Below are positions 17,251 to 25,551 of a stretch of DNA of 62,191 bases, piece by piece; positions within the stretch are counted from its first letter, which is position 1; each line of letters starts with the position of its first letter. Source of the stretch: TMP-24 sp964600685 (lineage in GTDB: Bacteria; Pseudomonadota; Alphaproteobacteria; Rhodobacterales; Rhodobacteraceae); NCBI GenBank assembly GCA_964600685.1, contig CAZRKU010000005.1, positions 1 to 62,191 of the forward strand. The letters are read 5' to 3'. The notes under the pieces were generated by a model. That model was not told where the DNA came from. It made no database searches and saw only the letters and a program-made list of their open reading frames with translations. Made by a program: the position numbers and the translations under genes.

Positions 17251-18471
17251 ATGAATGCAGCATCCTCTCTTTCCGACCCCGACCGCAAGGCCCGCCGCAA
17301 CGTGGCGATCCTGGTTCTGGCACAGGCGGTCATGGGATCGCAGATGCCGATGATCTTCACCATCGGCGGGCTGGCGGGGTACAGCCTGTCGCCCAATCCC
17401 TGCTGGGCGACGCTGCCGATCTCGATGATCGTGCTGGGTTCGATGCTGTCGGCCAATCCGCTTTCGGCGCTCATGTCGCGCCATGGCCGGGCCGTGGGGT
17501 TCTGGGTGGCAGCGATGGTCGGCGCGCTTGGCGCCGCAATCGGGGCCTGGGCGCTGGTCCGGGCATCCTTCCCGCTGTTCCTGTTCGGCTCGCTCCTGAC
17601 CGGCACCTACATGTCGGCCCAGGGGTTCTACCGCTTTGCCGCCGCCGACGGGGCAAGCGCGGACTACCGGCCCAAGGCGATTTCCTACGTGATGGCGGGG
17701 GGGCTCGCGTCCGCTCTGGTAGGCCCGCAGCTGGTCAAGCTGACGGCGGATGCGATGGCCGTCACCTTCCTTGGCACTTATCTGGCGGTGGTGGTGCTGA
17801 ACCTTGCGGGCTCCTTCCTGTTCTTCGCACTTGATATTCCGAAGCCGGTGGTTGCGGACGGGGCCGCTTCGGCCGGTCGGACGCGCGGCGCGATGTTGCG
17901 CGATCCGACGATCCTCGTCGCAATGATCTGCGCGATGGTCTCCTATGCGCTGATGAACCTCGTGATGACCTCGACGCCCCTTGCCGTGGTCGGCGTCGGA
18001 TACAACAAGGGCCATGCGGCCGATATCGTTTCGGCCCATGTGCTGGCCATGTATATCCCGTCCTTCTTCACCGGCCACCTGATCGCCCGGTTCGGTGCAT
18101 CGAAGATCGTGGGGTTGGGTCTGTTCATCCTTGCCGGCGCCGGGGCCGTTGCCCTGACCGGCGTGGCGCTGGACAAATTCTACATCGCCCTCATCCTGCT
18201 GGGCACGGGCTGGAACTTCGGCTTCATCGGCGCCACGACCCTTCTGACCTCCGCCTACCGGCCCGAGGAGAAGGGCCGCATCCAGGGGATCAACGATTTC
18301 GTGGTCTTCGGCGGCGTGACGGCGGCCTCGCTGTCATCGGGCACGCTGATGAACTGTTCGGGCACCGACGTGGTGGCGGGCTGGCAGGCGGTGAACCTCG
18401 CCATGCTGCCCTTCCTGGTGCTCGCCGGCGGGGCGCTCATCTGGCTGGTGATGCGCCCGAAGGCGGCCTGA
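17251..18471 (+). CDS. MFS transporter
   Basis: This is a major facilitator superfamily carrier of 406 residues with about 12 membrane segments and no signal peptide. An A-motif-like loop after helix 2 reads LMSRHGRAVGFW. A second loop, GHLIARFGASKIVGLG, marks the half-repeat. GFIGATTLLTSAYRPEEKGRIQG near helix 10 is typical of a group of uncharacterised proteobacterial MFS proteins. The substrate is unknown. ATG 17251 is chosen because upstream codons fall inside the divergent glycosylase gene. A 20-bp palindrome follows its stop. Confidence 0.87.
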   Translation: MNAASSLSDPDRKARRNVAILVLAQAVMGSQMPMIFTIGGLAGYSLSPNPCWATLPISMIVLGSMLSANPLSALMSRHGRAVGFWVAAMVGALGAAIGAWALVRASFPLFLFGSLLTGTYMSAQGFYRFAAADGASADYRPKAISYVMAGGLASALVGPQLVKLTADAMAVTFLGTYLAVVVLNLAGSFLFFALDIPKPVVADGAASAGRTRGAMLRDPTILVAMICAMVSYALMNLVMTSTPLAVVGVGYNKGHAADIVSAHVLAMYIPSFFTGHLIARFGASKIVGLGLFILAGAGAVALTGVALDKFYIALILLGTGWNFGFIGATTLLTSAYRPEEKGRIQGINDFVVFGGVTAASLSSGTLMNCSGTDVVAGWQAVNLAMLPFLVLAGGALIWLVMRPKAA

Positions 18472-18483
18472 GGAGCGAGACCC

Positions 18484-18503
18484 CCCGGCCCGGCCGGGCC
18501 GGG
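18484..18503. terminator. 20-bp perfect palindrome between convergent genes
   Basis: CCCGGCCCGG and CCGGGCCGGG form a perfect 20-bp palindrome without a spacer. It lies 13 bp after the MFS stop and 90 bp before the stop of the convergent gene. There is no T-run, so it would be a factor-dependent pause site or bidirectional 3' end rather than a classical intrinsic terminator. Confidence 0.35.
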
Positions 18504-18592
18504 CACTCGCCGCTGAACCTCGCCACCGGCAGGGCTCCGGGCGCGTCTCGCCGCTTGCGCTTCCGCGCTGTTTGCAGGCAGAAAACCAGGCC

Positions 18593-19378
18593 TCACCAGT
18601 AGCCGGTCAGGCTGCGCAGCAGAAGCGCGGGGGCGCGGAACAGTCGCGGATCCGGCAACTTGCCGGTGAGAACCAGCCCGGGTTTGGCGGCCGCCGCGCG
18701 CAGGCGGGCGCGGGCCGACCAGCCGGGCCAGAGCGCGGGGCGCGACGGACGGGGCACATGATGCCGGGCGGCACCGGCCTCGGCGATGTGGGCCAGGCCA
18801 CCAACCGCCAGCGCGCGGATCGCTTCATCGCCCTCGTCGGGCAAGGGCGCGCGTCCCCTGCCCTTCAGCGCCGGAACCGCGTCGAACCAGTTGGCCAGCC
18901 CCGCGCCCCGGGCAAACTGGCGCACGGGCTGTTCGGCTTGCGGGGGCGCGTCCAGTGCCAGCGCCGCCGCCCAGGCAAGGTTCCCGGCGGTCGCATCCAA
19001 GTAGGCTGCCAAGGCCGCCGCGTCCCCGAACGGGTCACGCCAGCAGTCCCAGCGCCGCGCCTCTATGAGCCCGGCAAGGAGCGGCGCGATGCCCGGTCGG
19101 GCGCGAAGAAGCGGCCCGAGCGCGGCGGCGGCCTCGCCTCGCCCCTCGTGGCCCGACATCAGCCGGTCAACCTCATCCGCCCACCATTGCAGGCGCATCC
19201 CCGACACCAGCGCCTCGTCGGAGGCATAGGCGGCGCGGGCGATCTCGATATTGGCGGCATAGAGCGGCCAGAGATGTTGCCGCGCGTCCGGAGAAGCGGC
19301 CATGGTGGCGGCGAACCGGTCAGGGTCGGCTTTTTCGACCAGCGCCGCGCAGGCGGCCGTATCGGCAGCAAGGGTCAC
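18593..19378 (-). CDS. Squalene/phytoene synthase-family protein
   Basis: This 261-residue protein has the isoprenoid synthase class 1 fold of the squalene/phytoene synthase family (NDUFAF6-like branch). The helices around RQHLWPLYAANIEIARA and MRLQWWADEVDRL match the family. The first Asp-rich motif is reduced to WWADEVDRL, and a second DxxxD motif is not seen, so prenyl transfer is doubtful. Mitochondrial homologues assist complex I assembly, so a similar role is possible here. It starts at GTG overlapping the cimA stop by 4 bp (GTGA), so it is translationally coupled to cimA. Confidence 0.8.
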   Translation of the reverse strand: MTLAADTAACAALVEKADPDRFAATMAASPDARQHLWPLYAANIEIARAAYASDEALVSGMRLQWWADEVDRLMSGHEGRGEAAAALGPLLRARPGIAPLLAGLIEARRWDCWRDPFGDAAALAAYLDATAGNLAWAAALALDAPPQAEQPVRQFARGAGLANWFDAVPALKGRGRAPLPDEGDEAIRALAVGGLAHIAEAGAARHHVPRPSRPALWPGWSARARLRAAAAKPGLVLTGKLPDPRLFRAPALLLRSLTGYW

Positions 19379-20995
19379 GCCGGACGCGCCCCGTCATGGA
19401 CGAGCTTCCAGGTGATCGCATCCAGAAGCGCCTCGAAACTCGCGTCCACGATGTTGGGGCTGACGCCCACGGTCGACCAGCGGTGGCCGGCGCTGTCCTC
19501 GCTGTCGATGATGACGCGCGTGACCGCTTCGGTGCCCCCTTGCGTGATGCGCACCTTGAAGTCGACAAGCTTCATGTCGTCGATACAGCGCTGGTAGGGA
19601 CCAAGATCCTTGGCCAGCGCCTTCGACAGCGCGTTGACCGGGCCGCGGTCCGAACCCGTCTCGTCCATGCTTTCGGAGACGGAGAGCATCTTTTCGCCGC
19701 CGATCTTCACCACGACGACCGCTTCGGAAAGCGTGACCATCTGATTGTATTTGTTCTTCCGCCGCTCGACGGTCACGCGGTAGCGTTTGACCTCGAAATA
19801 GTCGGGCAGAAGGCCGAGTTCGCGCCGGGCCAGAAGTTCGAACGAGGCCTGCGCCCCGTCATAGGCATAACCTTCGTCCTCGCGCGCCTTGATCTGGTCG
19901 AGGATGCGGGCGAGGGCCGCGTTCTTCGGGTCGACTTCGACCCCCGCGGCGGCAAGGCGGGCGCGCAGGTTCGACTGGCCCGCCTGGTTCGACATCGGAA
20001 TCACCCTTTCGTTGCCGACAAGGGAAGGGTCGACATGTTCATAGGTCGCGGGATCTTTCAGGATCGCGCTGGCATGCAGCCCGGCCTTGTGGGCGAAGGC
20101 GGAGGCGCCGACATAGGCGGCCGCGCGCAGGGGCACGCGGTTCAATATGTCGTCCAGCATCCGGCTGGTGCGGGTCAGCGCCTGCAGCGCATCGAGGGTG
20201 ATGCCGGTCTCATAGCGGCTGGCGTAGGGTTCCTTGAGGAGAAGCGTCGGGATCAGCGCGGTCAGGTTCGCGTTGCCGCAACGCTCGCCGAGGCCGTTCA
20301 GCGTGCCCTGGATCTGGCGGGCGCCCGCGTCGACGGCGGCGAGGCTGGCGGCCACGGCGTTTTCGGTGTCGTTGTGGGTGTGGATGCCGAGCCGGTCGCC
20401 GGGAATGCCGGCGGCGATGACTTCGGCGGTGATGCGGCCGACTTCGGCGGGCAGCGTGCCGCCGTTGGTATCGCAGAGCACGATCCAGCGGGCCCCGGCG
20501 CCATGGGCGGCCTTCAGGCAGGACAGCGCGTAGCCGGGATTGGCGCGGTGACCGTCGAAGAAATGTTCGGCGTCGAACAGGGCTTCGCGGCCTTGGGCGA
20601 CGACATGGGCGATGGAGGCGCGGATGTTGTCGAGGTTTTCGTCAAGCGTGATGCCGAGCGCGGTGGTGACATGGAAGTCATGGGTCTTGCCGACCAGGCA
20701 GACGGCCGGGGTGCGGGCGTTGAGGACGGCCGCCAGAACGTCATCGTTCGCGGCCGACCGACCCGCGCGTTTGGTCATGCCGAAGGCGGTGAAGGTGGCA
20801 CGGGTCTGCGGTCGGGCGGCGAAGAAGTCGCTGTCNNNNNNNNNNGCCGGGCCAGCCGCCTTCGATGTAATCGAGGCCGAGCGCATCGAGGGCCTCGGCG
20901 ATCTGTTGCTTTTCCGCGGTGGAAAACTGGACGCCCTGGGTCTGCTGGCCGTCGCGCAGCGTGGTGTCGTAGAGGGAGAGGCGATCGCGGGTCAT
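19375..20995 (-). CDS. cimA: (R)-citramalate synthase CimA, interrupted by an assembly gap
   Basis: CimA condenses pyruvate and acetyl-CoA to citramalate, the entry to isoleucine synthesis without threonine. The HMGL-like barrel starts MTRDRLSLYDTTLRDGQQTQ, with the metal-binding motif GIHTHNDTENAVAAS. A LeuA-type dimer/regulatory domain occupies the last 130 residues. Ten Ns (20836-20845) fall after EGGWPG, and the reading frame changes across them by two bases. A true gap of 12 bases encoding the family residues ANPT before DSDFFA would restore one frame of about 540 codons, so I treat this as an assembly gap, not a mutation. Confidence 0.9.
20836..20845. other. Assembly gap (10 Ns) inside cimA
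   Basis: Ten undetermined bases interrupt cimA. The codons before and after the gap are in different frames, so the real number of missing bases must be a multiple of three different from ten. Twelve is the likely value from the conserved protein segment. Confidence 0.95.
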
Positions 20996-21120
20996 GGGCG
21001 GGCCTCCGACGGGGCGTTCCACGACGGGCCGGTCGGCGGTGAAAGGGATTTCAAGGGGTTGCGCAGGCGGTTTAACGGATTCTTAGGAAATGCCTGCGGC
21101 AAGGCGCATTCGTTTGCAAC

Positions 21121-21180
21121 GCCCGGTTCGCAGGCGAACCGGGCAGCGCCCGACCCGCCCCCCCGGGGCGGGCGCTTCTG
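21121..21180. repeat. Structured GC-rich intergenic element between cysS and cimA
   Basis: GCCCGGTTCGC and GCGAACCGGGC (21121-21144) are perfect 11-bp inverted arms around AG. A second inverted repeat follows at once (CGCCCC, CCC, GGGGCG inside GCGCC and GGCGC arms). The composition and position resemble the dispersed hairpin elements of Rhodobacterales intergenic regions. No open frame of interest crosses it. Confidence 0.55.
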
Positions 21181-21230
21181 CGCCCTCCCCGCGTGCCGGG
21201 CGCTGCCCTGCGCTGGCGTGGCGCGGGCGG

Positions 21231-22664
21231 TCATTTGAGGGCCTCAAGTTTGGCGGGGTCAAAGTCCGGGCCGGGAATCAGGTCGATCCCTTCCTTGGAG
21301 ATGCGCACCTCGACGCCTGCGGCGATGAAGGAGGATTTCAGTTTGTCCACGGTTGAAAAGTCTTTAGTCGCCGTTGCCTCTTCTCTGGCCATCTGAAGCG
21401 CGAGCCGCTTCAACTCAAGCGTTTCTCGAATGATAGCCTCATATTCGGCATCGTAGCCTTGGGCCCGGGGCCAGAAGACCGGATCTCCGTCGCCAAGGAG
21501 AAGGCCAAGAACTCGCGCCGAAGATGCGAATTCATCTGGCGGGCCTTCCCGCGCAATTCGGTGAAGCTCCGTCAGCGCTTGCGGAGTATTCAGATCATCT
21601 GAAAGGGCGGCGAGAAACTTGGAATCAGGTTCTGCGGACGGGGTGGCGTTCTTGACCAGATCCCGCCACTTCCTCAGCGTCGCCTCAGCCTGACGCGCCT
21701 TCTTCTCCGTCCAGTCCATCGGCTTGGAATAATGCGTCTGGAGGAACACAAACCGGATCACCTCGCCCGGCACGCCCTTGTCGAGGAGGTCCCGCACGGT
21801 GAAGTAATTGCCCAGGCTCTTGGACATCTTCCTGCCCTCGACCTGCAGCATCTCGTTGTGCATCCACACCTTCGCGAACTCCGCGTGCGGGTGGGCGCAG
21901 GCCGACTGGGCGATCTCGTTTTCGTGGTGCGGAAATTGCAGGTCGATGCCGCCGCCGTGGATGTCGAAGCTCTCGCCCAGAAGCTCATGGGACATGGCGG
22001 AGCATTCGATATGCCAGCCGGGCCGCCCCCTTCCCCAGGGGCTGTCCCAGCCGGGCAGGTCCGTGTCGGACGGTTTCCACAGGACGAAATCCATCGGATC
22101 TTCCTTGAAGGGCGCGACCTCCACCCTTGCGCCCGCGATCATGTCGTCGACCGAGCGGCCGGAGAGTTTGCCATAACCTTCATAGGACCGGACGCGGAAC
22201 AGGACGTGGCCGTTCTTCACGTAAGCATGGCCTGAGGCGATCAGCGCTTCGGTCATCGTCACCATCTGGGCGATGAAATCGGTCGCGCGGGGTTCGGCAT
22301 TCGGCCGCAGCGCGCCAAGCGCATCCATGTCGGCGTGATACCAGCCGATGGTCTCCTCGGTCCGCTCGCGGATCAGCTCCTCAAGGCTGCGCGGGTCACC
22401 CAGGCCCTTCCTGCGCTGCGCCTCGGCGTTGATCTTGTCGTCGACGTCGGTGAAGTTGCGGACATAGGTGACGTGATCCGGCCCATAGACATGGCGCAGA
22501 AGCCGGTAGAGCACGTCGAAGACGATCACCGGGCGCGCGTTGCCCAGGTGGGCGCGGTCATAGACGGTCGGGCCGCAGACATACATGCGCACGTTCCGCG
22601 GATCGAGCGGCACGAAGGGGCCCTTCTTGCGGGTCTTGGTATTGTAGAGGCTGATGTCCGTCAT
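21231..22664 (-). CDS. cysS: Cysteinyl-tRNA synthetase CysS
   Basis: CysS is a class I aminoacyl-tRNA synthetase that charges tRNA-Cys. The 477-residue protein has the HIGH-type motif HLGNARP, the KMSKS loop (GRKMSKSLGNYF) and the zinc ligands in MYVCGPTVY, WHIECSAMS and HHENE. The ATG at 22664 gives MTDISLYNTKTRKKGPF, the usual N-terminus. The last 90 codons or so (about 21360-21640) are visibly less GC-rich at third positions than the rest, although the protein remains in frame. cimA begins 235 bp upstream on the same strand. Confidence 0.97.
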   Translation of the reverse strand: MTDISLYNTKTRKKGPFVPLDPRNVRMYVCGPTVYDRAHLGNARPVIVFDVLYRLLRHVYGPDHVTYVRNFTDVDDKINAEAQRRKGLGDPRSLEELIRERTEETIGWYHADMDALGALRPNAEPRATDFIAQMVTMTEALIASGHAYVKNGHVLFRVRSYEGYGKLSGRSVDDMIAGARVEVAPFKEDPMDFVLWKPSDTDLPGWDSPWGRGRPGWHIECSAMSHELLGESFDIHGGGIDLQFPHHENEIAQSACAHPHAEFAKVWMHNEMLQVEGRKMSKSLGNYFTVRDLLDKGVPGEVIRFVFLQTHYSKPMDWTEKKARQAEATLRKWRDLVKNATPSAEPDSKFLAALSDDLNTPQALTELHRIAREGPPDEFASSARVLGLLLGDGDPVFWPRAQGYDAEYEAIIRETLELKRLALQMAREEATATKDFSTVDKLKSSFIAAGVEVRISKEGIDLIPGPDFDPAKLEALK

Positions 22665-22875
22665 GCCATGTCCTTCCACGTCCGGGCGCAAACCTGCCGG
22701 GCGGGGCTGACCCATGTTCGCTATCGAAGGAAACAGAGGAACGGCCCGCCTGACGATGTCAGCCGGTAATGCAGCAAATGCCGATGATGCCGTTCGTTTT
22801 CATGGGCTTTCAATAGCCGATCCGGGCGCCAACACAAAGCTTTTCTTACGTGCGCCGCCTTGGCGACTTCCGCCC

Positions 22876-23218
22876 ATGAGCCGCGATCTGATCAATCAAA
22901 TCTGCGCCACCTTTCCCGGTGCCGAAGTGTCGGACCCCTGGATGGCGGGCATGATGCCCGGAAGGTGGGCGGCAAGATGTTCGCCTGCATCGGCGCGACC
23001 CTGCCGGGCGTGTCGGTCAAGTGCGACAGCGTGGCGACTGCGGATCTGCTGATCGACGCAGGTGCTGCGCGGCGGGCGCCCTATTTCCACCGCTCCCGGG
23101 TGAACGTGCCGTTCGCGGCAGCGCCCGAGGAACTGAACCACCGTTTGCGCCAGTCTTGCGGGCCGATCCGGGCGTCGCCGACGAAAAGGCGCAAGCGGCG
23201 CTTGCGCCCTGGCCGTGA
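22876..23218 (+). pseudogene. MmcQ/YjbR-family protein, frameshifted pseudogene
   Basis: YjbR-type DNA-binding-fold sequence is spread over three frames. MSRDLINQICATFPGAEVSD followed by PW is read from ATG 22876. The continuation GGHDARKVGGKMFACIG and KCDSVATADLLIDAG, ending RVNVPFAAAPEELNHRL, is in another frame after a one-base loss at about 22940. The tail VADEKAQAALAPWP ending at 23218 is in a third frame. At least two frameshifts therefore separate parts of one ancestral gene of about 115 codons. Sequencing errors are an alternative, though two in 340 bp is unlikely. Confidence 0.75.
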
Positions 23219-23234
23219 TGCGGTCCGGGCCCGG

Positions 23235-23861
23235 TCAGATGCCGGAGCGGACGAAACTGTCGCGCTGATCGGGGCCGATGCCCAGCCAGCCGGCAATCGT
23301 CGCCGCGACATGGGCGCTGATCTGCGACTTCTGGCTTTCGCCGCGCACGCGGGCCTTGATCATCTCGGCCCCGGTCAGCGCCGGCATGGCCGCGTCGATC
23401 TCGGTCGGTCCGGCCAGCACCGCGCCGCTGCGGGCATCGACCACGCTGATCGTGAAGTTGATGTTATGGACGCCGACGCCGGCGATGTTCAGCGACTCCG
23501 CCTCGAAGGTGAGGGCGTGGAAGCGCGACATGGTCACCGTCAGCCGTACCGGGCGCGGGCCCTTCAGGCCGCTCGCCCCCCTGGCGATCGCCGTTTTCAT
23601 GATGGTCGCGACCTGTTGATAGCGGTCGCCGATCGGATCCTCGCGCCAGACGATGTCGGCGTCGGGCTCGTAGGTATATTCCTCGGACACGGTCAGCGTT
23701 TCGGGCACCGAGACCGACACATCGACGACACGCCAGCCCTTCGAGACGGCGGCCGAAACCGGCGCGTCGTAGGAGGTCTCGAACGTCCGGACGCCGATAC
23801 AGCCGGCGAGCACGAGCGTTGCGCCCAGAAGAAGGGTCTTGAACTTCATGGTGGCTGCCAT
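23235..23861 (-). CDS. Putative outer-membrane or periplasmic lipoprotein
   Basis: The 208-residue product begins MAATMKFKTLLLGATLVLAG followed by the lipobox Cys (LAGC), so it is a type II signal-peptide lipoprotein. The mature part is a mixed alpha/beta domain with VSVSVPETLTVSEEYTYEPD and FTISVVDARSGAVLAGPTEID. It resembles a Rhodobacterales family of lipoproteins of unknown function (DUF6778-like). GGAG lies 10 bp before the ATG at 23861; ATG 23849 is an alternative. The promoter must lie in 23862-23972, downstream of an orphan terminator. Confidence 0.75.
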   Translation of the reverse strand: MAATMKFKTLLLGATLVLAGCIGVRTFETSYDAPVSAAVSKGWRVVDVSVSVPETLTVSEEYTYEPDADIVWREDPIGDRYQQVATIMKTAIARGASGLKGPRPVRLTVTMSRFHALTFEAESLNIAGVGVHNINFTISVVDARSGAVLAGPTEIDAAMPALTGAEMIKARVRGESQKSQISAHVAATIAGWLGIGPDQRDSFVRSGI

Positions 23862-24162
23862 GCCTGCCGGTCTCCTCACATCCGGCTGCCGGACCCGATT
23901 CGCACTGTCGGGGCAACCGTTCACACATACTGACGCTGGCTCCATTACCGTTGCGCTAACGTTTCTGTCACCAAAAAAACCGCGCGAACGGGGGAACGCG
24001 CGGCGCAGGCGGCAAATCCGCATCAGGTCGCGAAACCGGCGATTGAACCCCGGCCCTGCCGGTCTCCGCCGCGCGCGATCAGCGGTTGACCGGCGCGCGC
24101 GGCCGTGCCTCCCTGGCCCGAACGCGCCTGAAGGGGCGCGGTAGGCGGAGGCTGGCAGAAGC
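23862..24162. other. Divergent intergenic region with orphan terminator
   Basis: These 301 bp separate the leftward lipoprotein gene from the rightward decarboxylase gene. The region holds a strong minus-strand terminator (23973-24003) that no annotated minus-strand gene needs. Between the terminator and the lipoprotein gene there is a less GC-rich stretch (GTGACAGAAACGTTAGCG on the minus strand) that may contain its promoter. I see no protein-coding signal. Confidence 0.5.
23973..24003 (-). terminator. Intrinsic terminator, orphan
   Basis: On the minus strand CCGCGCG and CGCGCGG pair around the loop TTCCCCCGTT and are followed directly by seven T. This is a textbook intrinsic terminator. 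The nearest upstream minus-strand gene is over 2.4 kb away, so it should end a short untranslated transcript beginning between about 24010 and 24160. Confidence 0.75.
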
Positions 24163-25551
24163 ATGAATCACGACGGATTGCGGTTCTGGTCGAAACGGGC
24201 GGCCGATTGGGCGTTCGACTATCATTCGGGGCTGCGCGGCCGGCCGGTGCGGGCGGCGCTGACGCCCGGTGCGATCGCGCGGATGCTGCCCGAAACGCCC
24301 CCCGAGGCGGCCGAGCCGATGGCAGCGATCTTCGCCGATTTCGAGCGGATCGTGCCCGAAGGCATGACGCACTGGCAGCACCCGCGCTTCTTTGCCTATT
24401 TTCCGGCCAATGCTGCGCCCGCCTCCATGCTGGCCGAGCAATTGGCCAATGCCATCGCCGCGCAGGCGATGCTGTGGCAGACCGCCCCGGCGGCGACCGA
24501 GATCGAACAGGTGATGACCGACTGGCTCAGGCAGGCGCTGGGCCTGCCGGAAGGATTCACCGGCACGATCCATGACAGCGCGACGACCGCGACGCTTGCG
24601 GCGGTGCTGACCATGCGGGAACGGGCGCTGGGCTGGGCGGGGCTGCGCGCGGGCCTGTCCGGTCAGCCGACCTTGCGGCTCTATGCGAGTGCGGAGACCC
24701 ATTCGTCGGTCGACAAGGCGGCGCGGGTGGCGGGAATCGGGCAGGACAATCTGGTGAAGATCCCGACGCTTGCCGATCATGCGATGGACCCCGATGCGCT
24801 CGATCACCAGATCCGCAGCGACCGGGCGGCAGGCCTTGTTCCGGCGGGGGTGATCCTGTGCGCGGGGGGCACGTCGATCGGGGCGTTCGACCGGATCGCC
24901 GACAGTGTCGCGGTGGCCAGGGCGCACGGGCTGTACACCCATGTCGACGCGGCCTGGGCGGGTAGCGCGATGATCTGCCCGGAATTCCGCGCCCTCTGGT
25001 CCGGGGCCGAGCGGGCCGACAGCATCATCTTCAACCCGCACAAATGGCTGGGCGCGCAATTCGACTGCGCGGTGCAGTTCCTGGCCGACCCCGGCCCGCA
25101 GATCCGCACGCTCGGCCTCAGGCCCGAATATCTGAAGACGCAAGGTCAGGAGGAGATTGTCAATTTCAACGAATGGACGGTGCCGCTCGGCCGCCGGTTC
25201 CGGGCGCTGAAACTCTGGTTCGTGCTGCGCGCCTATGGGCTGGACGGCCTGCGCGCCCGCATCCGCAACCATGTCGCATGGGCGTCCGGGGCGGCGAACG
25301 CGCTGGCCGCCCTGCCTGGCGTGACGATCACCACGCCGCCGTCCCTGTCGCTTTTCACCTTCGCGCTGGAGGCGGGCGATCCGGCAACCCGCGATCTTCT
25401 GCAAAGGATCAATGACGACGGGCGCATCTATCTGACCCAGACGCTGCATCGGGGCCGGTTCGTGATCCGCGTGCAGGTCGGGCAGTTTGACTGCACCCGT
25501 GACGATGTGATGATGATCCCCATGGTGGTCGGTGATCTGATGGGGGTGTGA
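24163..25551 (+). CDS. PLP-dependent amino-acid decarboxylase (aromatic-L-amino-acid type)
   Basis: This group II PLP decarboxylase has 462 residues. The PLP lysine is in IIFNPHKWLGAQFDCAVQF, the cofactor Asp in HVDAAWAGSAM, and the substrate-side segment is HWQHPRFFAYFPANAAPASM. It is closest in layout to aromatic amino-acid (DOPA, tyrosine, tryptophan) decarboxylases, although substrate cannot be fixed by eye. The stop overlaps the start of the TPM gene by 1 bp (TGATG), so the two are probably one operon. It is transcribed divergently from the lipoprotein. Confidence 0.88.
   Translation: MNHDGLRFWSKRAADWAFDYHSGLRGRPVRAALTPGAIARMLPETPPEAAEPMAAIFADFERIVPEGMTHWQHPRFFAYFPANAAPASMLAEQLANAIAAQAMLWQTAPAATEIEQVMTDWLRQALGLPEGFTGTIHDSATTATLAAVLTMRERALGWAGLRAGLSGQPTLRLYASAETHSSVDKAARVAGIGQDNLVKIPTLADHAMDPDALDHQIRSDRAAGLVPAGVILCAGGTSIGAFDRIADSVAVARAHGLYTHVDAAWAGSAMICPEFRALWSGAERADSIIFNPHKWLGAQFDCAVQFLADPGPQIRTLGLRPEYLKTQGQEEIVNFNEWTVPLGRRFRALKLWFVLRAYGLDGLRARIRNHVAWASGAANALAALPGVTITTPPSLSLFTFALEAGDPATRDLLQRINDDGRIYLTQTLHRGRFVIRVQVGQFDCTRDDVMMIPMVVGDLMGV

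Noticed and set aside
24040..24075. T-loop-like GGTTCAATC sequence suggesting a tRNA or tmRNA on the minus strand
   Set aside because: No acceptor stem, anticodon arm or CCA end can be fitted around it, so it is treated as chance within a possible small RNA.
23862..24164. Upstream in-frame extension of the lipoprotein gene to 24164
   Set aside because: It would bury the lipoprotein signal peptide and run through an intrinsic terminator.
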